Source: Aquilaria yunnanensis | Taxonomy: Eukaryota > Streptophyta > Magnoliopsida > Malvales > Thymelaeaceae | Length of the DNA: 64,000 nt | Direction of reading: 5' to 3' | Assembly: GCA_039654915.1 (NCBI GenBank) | Contig: CM077600.1 | Span: 43,570,492 to 43,634,491 of the forward strand | Shown: piece by piece, positions 12,384 to 23,020 of the stretch | How positions within the stretch are numbered: the first letter of the stretch is position 1 | Layout: each line of letters opens with the position of its first letter | The notes under the pieces: generated by a model | Databases searched by the model: none | Told to the model about the DNA's origin: nothing | Seen by the model: the letters and a program-made list of their open reading frames with translations, nothing else | Position numbers and translations under genes: made by a program

Positions 12384-14400
12384 TCAGTCGAACTTATAAT
12401 GCTTGTCAACAGCCACGGAGACATCCCAAGTGCAGCTCATTCCTTTTGGGAACTCAACCAGGTCACCAGCACCAATCTCAACAAACTCATTTGATCCGGC
12501 AGGGTAAACCTTGACCTTTCCTTCCAATAGGAAACAGGTCTCTTTGGCATCATAGGTCCATGGGAATTTACTGGGAGGGCAACCCCACCTGCACATCCAT
12601 TTTGTACTATCCATGAGTACAAATCCCTCAAATTCTAATCGCAGTCAAGCATCCAGTGGACTCGGACAATCACAGAACACATAAAAAATCTCATATACCC
12701 TGAACACAAACATGACAAGCATTTCAATAACATGAAATCCCACTACCATTTTGCACACATTTCCCATGCATAATAAACGGTTGAAGCAGCAGCACCTTTC
12801 CATTCTCCATTTTTCATGATGAGCATGCAGATTTTGATGACCATAAACATGCACAACTTATAGCAGTAACAGTATTGAGTAATTCAAGACAGCCAAAGAT
12901 ATAGCCCAACCAGAGCAGATTTCCCAAAACAAAGTTTTCTGAACATATGTAATTGGGTGACATTTTTCGAACAAATAGTGGGTGAAATTTTTCATGAACA
13001 AAAACAGTAATGAGGTAAAGCAATAGATCTAAGATTTAGGAGAACAGATCAATGTGATGAAGCGATGGAATTTAGAAGTTGAAAGAAAATAACCACCACT
13101 ACACTGCTTTCAAATTTGTACATATACCATTGAATTTTAGTTACTTGCTAGTAATCACTTACCTTTCATTTGCTTACAATCATGTATAGTATAATTCCAA
13201 GACTCGTCATCACGAGTATTACAAAATCTAGAATTTGTTGACCCAATAAATTTTATAATAAATGGTTGTAGTTTGATTCATCACTTGAAATGTCCTAGTA
13301 ATTTGCATAAGAAGTAGATGATTCCAATGTATATATTAAATCCACCAAGTTCAAAGAGTATGACATCCAACTTGCTTTCCATGTTTTCACACTCTAGAAA
13401 CTTCCCCATTGGAAATTCTTGACTTATTCACATTTACATGTGAATTTGATATATAAACAAGCCCTCACAAGCCAAAATGCTAGATCCCCCACTATCACTG
13501 ATCAGTATATCATTCTGCTACAGTAATCCCTATGACAATGAGAAAAAACATTAGGCCCCAACATGATTAGAGTTGAACTAATGGTTGTTATAAGCCGATC
13601 CAGAGCTGAACTGCAGTTGATGTGTAAAAGAGTTTTCAGTGGTAGACCAAATATTTTTTTTAAGATTATTTTTCAGACTACAGAACAAAAATTATTGCCT
13701 AACATTAGAAGAAACTTAACGGAACCACCTTAGATGTTCCTTATAGATAAGGGAATTAACTTCGGCATAATACCAACAAATGCAAATACAAAAAATGAAG
13801 GCCAAACCTTCCCCTCTCGTGCTTGATGTGAACCTAAATAAATATCAATCCAGAACTTGGCCGGTGACAGAACTTTCTGATTCACGTCACTGAACCAGAA
13901 CAATACAGAGTAAAAACAGCGGCCTTAGGCAAACAGACAAGAGCAGCTTGCGTGAGATTTTAGGAAAGGGTCACCGAAATGACTCGTTTCTTATCCACTA
14001 TCATAATAGAAAATGCTCGAAACAAGACCAACTTCGTTTACTCCAAAACTAGGAACAACAACACCCCAACAGCAAGAATCAATATTAGCGATCAACTTCA
14101 AACTTTTGACAAGACCCAATTAGCTAGCAACAAAAATTATTGAGCTTTGAACGGGAAAAGCAAGAAGGACAATAGTTCGAAGTGAACATACTTGGGCCAC
14201 TGTCGTATACCGAGCTGAGAGAGTTTTGACTCGGGAGGGTTCTTCTCCACCTTGATTCCCAATTTCTCAGTCGCCATACTTTCGGCTCTCACCGCCGTCG
14301 CCACTCTTTTCGTCCAACCTAAGCTCAAACAGGAATATTTGGGCCTGGGGTTTGTGGCTCCTAATGTAACTGAGTTCCAACTTCCGACGACACAAGCCAT
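12384..14400 (-). CDS. Plastid-targeted small cupin (RmlC-like, ureidoglycine-aminohydrolase-type cupin_3 fold)
   Basis: Intact two-exon gene of 137 codons. Exon 1 is 14400-14192, intron 14191-12589 (donor GTATGT, acceptor GTGCAG), exon 2 is 12588-12384; phases agree and the junction reads IRQWPK-WGCPPSKFPW. Residues 1-41 are rich in Ser, Thr, Ala and basic residues and fit a chloroplast transit peptide. A second Met (M42, base 14277) would give the mature or cytosolic form. The cupin barrel carries the conserved blocks ETCFLLEGKVKVYP, GAGDLVEFPKGMSCTWDV and a C-terminal VDKHYKFD. The sequence closely resembles a single-domain cupin family of plants whose members are plastid proteins of unknown substrate; no enzymatic activity is claimed. 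The long 1.6-kb intron is non-coding. Confidence 0.88.
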
Positions 14401-15081
14401 CTTTCCTCTACCACTACCCGGGCCAGCCCCTAAAGTTTTTTATTATATGCCGTATGTTTTCCCGTCACATATTTTGGGCCGCTCATTCTTCATCCGTGTG
14501 ATCAAATAAAAATTTCTCCTTTTTCATTTTCTTAAAAATCAAACCTACAATCTATTTTTATTTTAAATTCAACTTTACCCATATTTTAGGAAAAATATGA
14601 AGAATTCCAACTATGGTTAGAAATCGAGTTAAGGGCCAGATTTTGAAAATTCACACCAGAAACAGTGGGAGGCTTCTTCCGTACGTTTTATTTTTGTTAT
14701 AATAGAATAATTTTAACTGAATCACCTAAATTTTTTGTGCCTTTGCTTTACTATTTTCTCAACCTTATAAACTATCGAGCTTCAGATGTAGTCCCATCAC
14801 AACAAGACATTCATCTAACACCAACATCATCAAGATCAACTTCAACAGAAGAATCAGAGTTGTGATCACAATTCTAATTTCATGCTGCCATTGTCTAATC
14901 GGCAGTTCTCAGCAAACAATTCACCAAATAATCTCTTGCTACCCTGCGTTCTGCCTGTATCCTCATCGTTCTGGCTTTGGGGCATGTTTCAAGTTTTTTT
15001 GTTTCAGCTCTTTAGACATTTTCCTTTTTCCAAGTTATAAAGTAAGCTTATCCTCTCACAACAAAATGGTAGGAGTATTTG
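14401..15081. other. Spacer between cupin and BBE-like genes
   Basis: Holds the promoter of the minus-strand cupin gene and the 3' flank of the BBE-like gene. Short frames here show no domain. No clear TATA box was found at a convincing distance from 14400. Confidence 0.4.
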
Positions 15082-16707
15082 CTAGTAGCTTTGAGTTTGA
15101 GCCTTGGAATCCTCAGTGCTCATTGGAGGAATTCCTTGCTGATTATGGAAAATATTGTTTGGATCAATCTGTGTCTTAGCTCTAACCAGCTTGTCATAGT
15201 TCTTCAAGAAGTACTTCTCACCCCAAACTCTTGCAGCCTCCACAGTATCCTTCTGAGATTGGGCACTCGAATTAATCAAATCCATCACCCCAAGATCGAA
15301 ATCCATGTAATTTATGTATGCAGCTCTTGGTCCTCTCGACACATACGGACTCATTGCACTGTAAAATCCACTAATCCAGTCTATCAACTCCCTGTTCCGC
15401 CACTCATCCTCATCATGCCACTCCACCAAGTACTGGATTGCGAACAAATTCCCTCTCCTGTGAGGAAAAGCAATTGCTTCGCTGCTTATATTGTCCAATA
15501 CCCCTCCATAGGGGTCCATTATCACATACCCTTTTGGCTCTTTTCCCAGAATCTCAAGAGCTGTCTCTATTCCTCTTTGAGATATCAGAGCCCTCACATA
15601 ATCTGACTTGGCCTTGAAGAAATGCTTGTCTTGGAAGTACCTGTTGCCGAGGTCGGCAACCGTTGCTCCGTCGCCAAGGCCAGAGAAGAACACAACTGAT
15701 TCGATCCATTTCATTTCATGGCAATCTTGTTCTTGGAGTCCCAGTTCCGGGAACCTCGGGGCCAGGATGGATAGAGCTTCATTTCTTGGTCCAAGAAAGA
15801 AGCCTTTGAAAGTAGCTGAAATACCGACATCTGTTTTGGCCTCGGGCAAATTGGCGCCCACAAAGCATGACAAGTACAACTCCCCTTGCAACTTTGGAGC
15901 TACAAGCTGCCACTTGTTCACCAACTCTGCGACATGTTTTTGGGCACCAGGCCTAGAGACAACACAGCTGGTTACGGTTTCGGGAACTTTCAAGAGTTTG
16001 ATTTTCCAGGCGTAAACAATCCCCCAGATTCCACCGCCTCCCCCTCTGATTGCCCAGAACACATCCTCTCCCATGGACTTTCGGTCCAACACCTGGCTGT
16101 CTGCCGTGACGAGCAGAGCATCCACCACGTTATCAGCCGCAACGCCGTATTTTCTTGACAGAAAACCGAAGCCGCCACCGCCGATATGCCCACCTACGCC
16201 GACGGTGGGACAGGAGCCAGCGGAGAACCCGTGAACCGAGCTGGACTGAGCAATGGCGTGATAAGTCTGGCCGAGAGTGGCACCCCCTTCGACCCAGGCG
16301 GTCTCGGATCCCATATCGACCTGAACCCGGTTCAGGTTCATCATGTCTATGATGACGAAGGAAGCTCCAACGTTGGCCACGGAAGAAGTCCCCTCGTAGC
16401 AGTGCCCGCCGCATCGAACTCTGATTTCCCATGGACCCTCTCTGCAGCATGCCACGCTTTGTGCCAGCTGGTCAACGGTTTCCGGCAAGACAATGGCGGC
16501 AGGCTTGGGACTCATGGGGCTGACGAAGCGAAGGTTCTGGATGGAGAAATCCAAGAGCGAAGCATAAAAAGGGTCGTTGGAAAACATGGTGAAGTTGCTG
16601 ATGTCATGAAGATGGAGGCAAGCACAGAGCTGGTTGGCAGAGGGCTGGGAGAGAACAGCGGCGGCGGCCGCGGCCAGGAGAAGCAGCTGCAGGAAGAGCT
16701 TCAACAT
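15082..16707 (-). CDS. Berberine-bridge-enzyme-like FAD-linked oxidase, intact, intronless
   Basis: Secreted flavoprotein of the BBE-like family, which oxidises alcohols, alkaloid or sugar substrates with oxygen. 541 residues, the family's usual size. Residues 1-20 form a Leu/Ala-rich signal peptide. The FAD-binding domain shows VRCGGHCYEG with His102 and SAGSCPTVGVGGH with Cys166, the two residues to which FAD is bicovalently attached in this family. GGGGGIWGIVYAWKIKL follows. The substrate domain has PYGGVLDNIS, and the C-terminal BBE segment reads NYDKLVRAKTQIDPNNIF with GIPP. The family usually has Ser where this protein has Cys101-1 (RCGGH rather than RSGGH). A decayed paralogue lies at 57.4 kb on the same strand. 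No substrate can be assigned. Confidence 0.93.
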   Translation of the reverse strand: MLKLFLQLLLLAAAAAAVLSQPSANQLCACLHLHDISNFTMFSNDPFYASLLDFSIQNLRFVSPMSPKPAAIVLPETVDQLAQSVACCREGPWEIRVRCGGHCYEGTSSVANVGASFVIIDMMNLNRVQVDMGSETAWVEGGATLGQTYHAIAQSSSVHGFSAGSCPTVGVGGHIGGGGFGFLSRKYGVAADNVVDALLVTADSQVLDRKSMGEDVFWAIRGGGGGIWGIVYAWKIKLLKVPETVTSCVVSRPGAQKHVAELVNKWQLVAPKLQGELYLSCFVGANLPEAKTDVGISATFKGFFLGPRNEALSILAPRFPELGLQEQDCHEMKWIESVVFFSGLGDGATVADLGNRYFQDKHFFKAKSDYVRALISQRGIETALEILGKEPKGYVIMDPYGGVLDNISSEAIAFPHRRGNLFAIQYLVEWHDEDEWRNRELIDWISGFYSAMSPYVSRGPRAAYINYMDFDLGVMDLINSSAQSQKDTVEAARVWGEKYFLKNYDKLVRAKTQIDPNNIFHNQQGIPPMSTEDSKAQTQSY

Positions 16708-16879
16708 AGCTAAATGTTATACGGTGTGCGTGTTGGAGAAAACGGCTGATGGTGGAGGAGAACAAATTCATTGGAGGGCGCTTTAAAGGAGAGAATCAGA
16801 AGTTAGGCCGTTGAGGACAAGGAGAAGGAGAGAACAAGCAAGGCAGCAGGGGAATGAGACATGGCCGGCCGGCCGTTCG

Positions 16880-16892
16880 CTTTGTATATATT
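16880..16892 (-). promoter_or_regulatory. Possible TATA box of the BBE-like gene
   Basis: On the minus strand, AAAATATATACAAA lies about 175 bp before the ATG at 16707. It is the best TATA-like word in the upstream region; the distance implies a leader of about 140 nt. A GGCCGGCCGGCC palindrome sits just downstream at 16864-16875. Confidence 0.3.
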
Positions 16893-19044
16893 TTAGAGTT
16901 TTGAAGACGGAACGGAAAGTCTACTGATATTTAAGCCCCCATTAATCCGACAAAACTTGTTCTCCTGACATCTTGTGGAGGGCACTCTCTTTTTGTCTTG
17001 ACACATACACATGGAAGATGAAGCGGAGAGACTAACGACGGAACAAGCACAAAGCTTTTACTGGTGTGCATTGTTTTATGATGGAAATCCAACTCTCGAG
17101 CTCTCTTTTCTTAATTACTATATATTTTTATTTTTATTAAATTTTTTGTTTAACTTCATCGTGTTTAAAAGTTAATAGTTTATTTGATTAATACTAATTA
17201 TCAGTGTTCAGAGTATGAAGAATGCTGGGGATAACGAAGATTTAGTGTAGGCTCTACACCCTTAGTTTGTATTTATTTACGATTTCTGCCATTCAATTGT
17301 TTTTCGACTTCTGGCAGTTTGCGAACTTGAAGCACCAGCTTCCTCTCGTATATTGTTCTCCTAGGCTTCCGCAGCACCGGCGGGCAGCTCAAGACGGCCG
17401 GAATCTTGTGCTCCTTGGAGATCGGGGTCCGACGCTTCTCCCCTCCAGCGGCCTCGATTCGGAGGCTGTCTGCGAATGTGTTCGAGTGCAGTTCGTGTCC
17501 GTTGTTGTGAGAATAATCTGTTTCGTTAAACCTTCTGTTTGATGCAATTCTAGTATCACTCTATCTATCTCTATGACCATTTAGTTGACATTAATATATT
17601 AAGCCCCATCGGCCTGATAAATTGGCGTTTAAGTTGTCTTTAACTTTTCTCTTTCTATATGTTCTGAAAACAATTCCACTTCTTTTTTGTTACATTCTTG
17701 AGACTATTGATAATATCGATGATGGAAGCCTTTCCAGTCTAATGTTCTTGAAGACATGGCTTCAAAGTTTTTACTTTTTATGCGCATAAGTTCTCCTGGT
17801 TAGGTTCAGATTCTATGATCCTTGGTTCATATTACTGTATTAGCTTTCGGGATACTATCTGAAAAAATAAAAGAGGGCTTTCAGGAAACCATAACAGTTA
17901 AACAGAAATATTGCTTATGTGAGAAATAATATTATTTCATTCGGCAAAAAATATTATTCCATTTATACAAATTTAATGTTTCGTAAAATGTTGTTCAGCT
18001 CTTAAGAAATATTGTTTGCTAATAATATTAGTCCCTTGAGTAAGACATGTTGTTCAATTCATATAAGTTTGATATTTGATAAAATATTATTCATTTATTA
18101 AGAAGTACTGATTGTAAATAATGTTGCCCTATTCAGTAAAAATGTTATTTTTTTTTATATAAATTTTATATTTTATAAAATACTGTTCATTTTATAAGAA
18201 ATGCTCTTTTCAATTAATGTTGTTATATTTAGTAAAAAATATTGTTTCATTTATATAAATGTTCTATTCTGTAAAATGTCTTTCATTTTGTAAGAAATAT
18301 TGTTCTAGATGTGATGACATATTTTGTAAAAAGTACTCTTTATGACATAAGGTCATTTCTGTAACTAAGCGAGATAAGAGGTGTAGCGTGTTACACTTGA
18401 TGCCGAAATATGAATTCCTATTGGTCAACCATTTATATTGGAATGGCATAATAATTTCCCCATTTTATATGTTTTCACACCTTAAGAGAATTTTGGCTGA
18501 ATTTTACCATTTACCCCTGTTTATAAGTTTTATTGCAAATCTATACCCAAACTAAAAAATGTAGCAAAAGTAGCATTACACTGGCGCCTTGCTGCAAAAA
18601 TAAGTCTCTATCTACTGCCCTCTGTCTATCCTTTATGGAAGTTTGGCATAAATTTAAGGTCTAAAACAATGGACAAATAGCTAAATTGCACCATCTGCAC
18701 TCGAACTATAATCGTTATTGCAAATCTATACTTGAAAAAATGAATCCATAGCAAAAGTATCATTAAAGTAACATGTTGCAAAAACACCATTAATGAACAT
18801 AGGAAAATATCAATGGATTCGTTGCTGCTTTTATCATCCTCTGATCCTTCAAAAGTCCTAAATTTTATCAATTTGTTCCTTGAAAGTGTCAAATACAAGG
18901 TTTCAAATTGCAAGTAGTGGATGCTTTCTTCAAAATTGGATAGCACGACAACAAGGACCTTTTTTTTTTTAAATTCCATCACTCAGGTTTGAAAAAATAA
19001 TTGATTGCTACACTTTAGTAGTTGTAACTCAAATGTAAATTCTC
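16893..19044. other. Intergenic upstream of the BBE-like gene
   Basis: No gene recognised. A GC-richer patch at 17360-17480 has short frames without domains. Bases 17930-18310 hold about four degenerate ~96-bp repeats (GTAAAATGTT, GATAAAATATT, ATAAAATACTG, GTAAAATGTCT phased about 96 bp apart). Bases 18530-18800 are a remnant related in reverse orientation to 46.8 kb. Confidence 0.4.
17930..18310. repeat. Degenerate ~96-bp tandem repeat, about 4 units
   Basis: Each unit contains an AT-rich block of the form TTTATATAAATTT, then T-GTAAAAT-TT, then CATTT-TAAGAAAT. Divergence between units is high, so this is an old array. No coding capacity. Confidence 0.5.
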
Positions 19045-19190
19045 ACAATTAGTAAAATTTCGGGAATCTGAGTATCAAACCATAAGGAAGTGAATTAAAA
19101 AATACAAACTACAAAAGTAAAGAAAGATTTAACAAAATGTGTAAAAATTTTTGTTTAAAAATTTAATTTCAAGAAAATACTTAAGGTTAT
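19045..19190. repeat. Left part of a tandem duplication split by the retrotransposon
   Basis: This segment (GGAATCTGAGTATCAAACC onward to AAGGTTAT) is repeated at about 43585-43718. Joining it across the element to 43539-43578 gives one unit of about 180 bp, with the second unit at 43579-43757. The retrotransposon therefore inserted into the first of two tandem copies. Confidence 0.75.
19186..19190. repeat. Target-site duplication GTTAT, left copy
   Basis: The five bases GTTAT directly before the 5' LTR are repeated directly after the 3' LTR at 43534-43538, showing that the two LTRs belong to one insertion. Confidence 0.93.
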
Positions 19191-19700
19191 TGTTGACACC
19201 CAATTTCGTCCGGGTTTTTTTTAAAAAATTTTTTAAAAAAAAAACTAATTAAAAAAATTATCATTATTATTATTATTATTGCTAAAAAATTTTAATTATG
19301 TGAATTAGTTTAAAATATATTTTTATTTTGAGAAGATTTGATTTAAAATAATATATGTGCGAATATGTATGTGTTTGAAATAAAAATAAAATTTCAGGAA
19401 AAAATGACAAAAAAATTAAAAGTTTGAGATAAAAATGACAAAATTGAGAAGTTTCGGACAAAATTGACAAATTCTGAAAGTTTCAGGAGCTTTGGGTAAT
19501 TTTTCGCGTCAATTTTGGGCCTAAACGGACGTTTCTGGCCCAAATTGACAGAAAACGTTAAAATTGTCAAAATCAGAAGCTTCTGAGCTTATCCAGAGCT
19601 GGAGTAACGTAAAGGACTGAAACTGTCATTTTACCAATTTAAAAGATAAGTTTGATATTTTTTATTAATTTATCCGTCTACAGTTCAGCTAAGCTCCTTC

Positions 19701-19708
19701 TATAAATA
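19701..19708 (+). promoter_or_regulatory. TATA box of the 5' LTR
   Basis: TATAAATA, preceded by CTCCTTC and followed by a C-rich stretch and ACACAG about 30 bases later, is the likely promoter of the genomic RNA. The identical copy in the 3' LTR lies at 40238-40245. Transcription from here would put the GC-rich tract and all hairpins into the RNA. Confidence 0.7.
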
Positions 19709-20279
19709 CCCCCCCAAATTCAGTTCTGAACACAGAAAAAAATAGCAAAAAAACTTAGAGCTCCGTTTTAAAAAAAGAGAAAATTACAGCCCTTAGCCCC
19801 AGCCCTCTTCCCTTCTTCCCCAGAAAGCCAAATTTTTTTTTTTTTCACTGCTGTTCCCTCTCTCTTTCTCTCTCTCTCTCTCCGCCGTGCCCCTCGCTGC
19901 CCGCAGCCGCCGCCGTCCCTCCGCCTCGCCGCCCTCGCCGCCGCGCCGCCTCGCCGCCCCGCCGCGCCGCCAGCTGCCCCTGCCTCCCCCTCCTTTCGCA
20001 CGCGCCTTCGCGTCTCTGTTCTTCAGATTCAAAAACTTGTTTTGAAAGGTGAAACCTTGATTCCATACTTCATCTTTTCAATTTCTTTCAATTTGGTCAC
20101 TAACCTTTTATTTTTGTTCCTGCAGAATAAATTACTAACCTTTTTAATTTTTACTTGTTTATTTATTTGTTAATTATTGTTATTATTACTAATCTTCTTT
20201 TTATTGTTGTTATTGACTTACTAACAACTAACTTTTAATATTATTATTGTTACTAACCTTTTAATTTTTGCATTATTAC

Positions 20280-20870
20280 TAACTTTTATAATTGTTGTTA
20301 ACAATTAATTAATTTTTATTATTGTTGTTAATTAATTAATTTAATTAACTTGGCTAACTTTTTATTATTGTTGTTAATTAATTAATTTAATTAACTTGGC
20401 TAACTTTTTATTATTGTTATTAATTAATTAATTTAATTAACTTGGCTAACTTTTTATTATTGTTGTTAATTAATTAATTAATTTAATTAACTTGACTAAC
20501 TTTTTATTATTGTTGTTAATTAATTAATTTAATTAACTTGACTAACTTTTTATTATTGTTGTTAATTAATTAATTAACTTGACTAACTTTTTATTATTGT
20601 TGTTAATTAATTAATTTAATTAACTTGACTAATTTCTTTTTATTATTGTTGTTAATTAATTAACTTAATTAAACTTGGCTAACTTTTATTTATTGTTGTT
20701 AATTAATCAACTTAATTAAACTTGGCTAACTTTTATTATTGTTGTTAATTAATTGACTTAATTAAACTTGGCTAATTTTTATTATTGTTGTTAATTGTTA
20801 ATCTAACTTTACTAACTTTTTTTATTGTTATTAACAACTAACTATATTAATTGTGCTAACTTTTATTATT
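20280..20870 (+). repeat. AT-rich tandem repeat inside the 5' LTR
   Basis: About eleven units of TTATTATTGTTG, TTAATTAATT and AATTAACTTGGCTAAC words, 46-60 bp each, with small length changes. The same array is in the 3' LTR at about 40815-41405. Confidence 0.8.
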
Positions 20871-21118
20871 GTGTTATTAAAGTGGATGGCCAAAAAGCCC
20901 CACTTTATTTATTTTTTTTTTTTTAACTAAAAGATAAAAAAAAAGGAATTTTATGTGAATAATTTCCTAAAGGCTAATAAAAATTATTTTTTTTATAAAC
21001 AAACATAATGAAATAAATAAATAAATAAATACAAATTTTTTTTTTAAATACATCTTTAAAAGTGATGTTTTTTTTCTAATTAATAATTAATAATGAAATA
21101 TAAAAAAGAAATTAAATT

Positions 21119-21149
21119 CCATGTCCAAATGATCCGCCAGGATCCATGG
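21119..21149 (+). other. LTR hairpin copy 1 (31 nt)
   Basis: CCATG, seven unpaired bases TCCAAAT, GATCC, loop GCCA, GGATC, CATGG. Both stems are perfectly complementary. One of four copies with identical spacing in this LTR; the counterpart in the 3' LTR is at 41652-41682. Confidence 0.7.
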
Positions 21150-22071
21150 CTTGGAAAATATTTTTTAAATAAAGTATATAAATAAATTTTCCTTTATTAT
21201 TAAAAAAATAAAAAAAAAACTTTGGACTAATATTTTTTATTTATCTCTTTATCCAGCAAAATAATAAAATATAATTTTTTTGGTTTCTTTATTAATAAAA
21301 AGAATAAAGGAGTAAAAATTTTCTTGGGCTAATATTTTACTTATTTCTTTCAAAATAATAAAAAAAAGATATAACATTTTTTTTTTGTTTCCTTTATTAA
21401 ATAAAATTTTATTCAAATGATTTCAAATAAAGGTAATAATAAAAATCTTTTAGCAAACAAAAAGAACATAAAAAAAATCATATAAATATCAAAAACTTTT
21501 TATACATATAAATCTTTGATTTCTTTAATCTTTTTTCAAAATAAATTATATAAATATCAAAACTTTACCTTTATTTTCCTTATTAAATAATCATTTTTGC
21601 TTAATTTTTTTATCAAAAATAAAACAAACAAATATTAAGATTTTTATTTTATTTTTGAAATATATATATAAATTTCCGGTTTCATCATTAAATAAATAAA
21701 GTTTTGTTTACTTTTTGATTCACCTTTTATTAAATAAAATATTAAGGCTTCACTTTTATTTTTAAAATATACATATAAATCTTTAGTTTTCTTCATTAAA
21801 TAAACAAAAACCTTGATTAAATAATTACTTTCTTGGTTCATCTTTTATCAAATCAAAAAAAATAAGCTTAAAAAATAAATATGTATAAATATCAAGACTT
21901 TCTTTATATAAATCTTTTCTTTATTATTTTATTGAATAATTAATTTTGGTTAATCTTTTAAATAAAAAATCAAATACATGAGAATTAAGATTTTATTTTC
22001 AACTCTTTTGTTTTCTTTGGTAAATAAATAAAATTCTGGTATTAAATAATTATTTTTATAAAAAATTAGTT

Positions 22072-22165
22072 CATGGTATATTGGCTGGAAACTGTCTCGT
22101 GCCCGCTTTTGAGCTGCTTCACCTGGTGAAGAGGGTCTGGCTGAGTAACAACGCCCCGTACCATG
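22072..22165 (+). other. Closed ~94-nt structure candidate in the 5' LTR
   Basis: CATGGTA at 22072-22078 pairs with TACCATG at 22159-22165, and inside it CTTCACC/GGTGAAG (22117-22131) forms a perfect 7-bp hairpin with a 1-base centre. This GC-balanced island stands out in the surrounding AT-rich DNA and is conserved in the 3' LTR (42606-42699). Function unknown; no hammerhead core was seen. Confidence 0.5.
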
Positions 22166-22514
22166 ATCAAAGATTTTTTTTATTTTATTTTTTTTAAACT
22201 CTTTGATTCCTTTAAATTAACTTCTTATTAAATAAAAAAATTAATTGCTTTTGAATTCTTTTATGAATTAAGAAAAAAATCAGATAAAAATAAAAGAAAG
22301 ATAAAAAAAAGAAATAAAAGAAAGATAAAAAAAGAAATAAAAAAAAAAAGAAGATAAGAAAAATAAGATAAAAGATAAAAAAAAAAAGAAAAGAAAAGAA
22401 AGAAAAAAAAAGAAGTAAAAATATAAAGACAAATTTTTAGTTAGTATTAAAAATCATTACCTTTTAAAAAATTAATTTCAGGAATTAAATAATTACGATT
22501 AAGTAAATCAATTT

Positions 22515-22545
22515 CCATATCCGGATGATCCGGCAGGATCTACGG
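22515..22545 (+). other. LTR hairpin copy 2 (31 nt)
   Basis: CCATA, seven bases TCCGGAT, GATCC, loop GGCA, GGATC, TACGG. The outer stem keeps four of five pairs, and the innermost outer pair is A-T where copy 1 has G-C. The copy in the 3' LTR is at 43049-43079. Confidence 0.65.
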
Positions 22546-22646
22546 TTTGAAAAATATCAATTTTTTTAAAATAAATAAATTAAATAAAAAGATAAAAATC
22601 CATATTTTTACAATATGGATAAAATTGTTTAAAATTTCACCAAATT

Positions 22647-22677
22647 CCGTGTCCAAATGACTCGGCAGAGTCCATGG
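22647..22677 (+). other. LTR hairpin copy 3 (31 nt)
   Basis: CCGTG, TCCAAAT, GACTC, loop GGCA, GAGTC, CATGG. Two inner pairs are changed on both sides relative to copies 1 and 2, so pairing is kept; the outer stem has a G-T wobble. The 3' LTR copy is at 43181-43211. Confidence 0.7.
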
Positions 22678-22695
22678 TTCGGAATAAAAAATCTT

Positions 22696-22726
22696 CCGTG
22701 TCCAAATGACTCGGCAGAGTCCATGG
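22696..22726 (+). other. LTR hairpin copy 4 (31 nt)
   Basis: Same sequence as copy 3 and 49 bp after it, evidently a tandem duplicate. The 3' LTR copy is at 43230-43260. Confidence 0.7.
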
Positions 22727-23002
22727 TTCGGAAGTATCAAATTTTATCCAACTTAATTACCAAAAATCCACATTTTCGACTAATTCAGTTAAAATATCTA
22801 AATTAACTGAAATTTTTTTAAAAGCAAAGTAAAACAAAATTAAAATCAACTAAGGTGCCAATTTTTGGGCGTTTTAACAAAGTTGTTTCAACGTAACCGT
22901 ACTCCCGAACCCCCGAACTCTCGCAGACCATATTTTAGGTGACCAATCGACCTAAGTAAACTGATTGGTGGCGACCCCAGAAAACCCGACGTTGCCACAG
23001 CT

Positions 23003-23020
23003 TGGCGACTCCACTGGGGA
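23003..23020 (+). other. Primer-binding site for minus-strand DNA synthesis
   Basis: TGGCGACTCCACTGGGGA starts three bases after the 5' LTR and begins with TGG, complementary to the CCA end of a tRNA. Ogre-type elements usually use a tRNA-Arg primer; assignment to that tRNA here is from recall of the family and was not checked against a tRNA set. Confidence 0.85.

Larger units (their letters stand above)
19191..22999 (+). repeat. 5' LTR (3809 bp)
   Basis: Starts TGTTGACACCC and ends GTTGCCACA. Contains a TATA box near 19701, a CT microsatellite and a very GC-rich tract (19880-20010), about eleven copies of a ~46-60-bp TTAATTAATT/GGCTAACTTTTT repeat (20280-20870), long AT-rich low-complexity sequence, four copies of a 31-nt hairpin, and a larger closed structure at 22072-22165. 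Short antisense frames over the GC-rich tract are composition artefacts. Confidence 0.96.

Noticed and set aside
19768..20066. Antisense frames rich in Gly, Arg and Ala in both LTRs
   Set aside because: They follow only from the CCG/GCC-rich tract and the CT microsatellite; low complexity, no domain.
22072..22165. Hammerhead ribozyme or retrozyme core
   Set aside because: No CTGANGA core or matching GAAA/stem arrangement was found.
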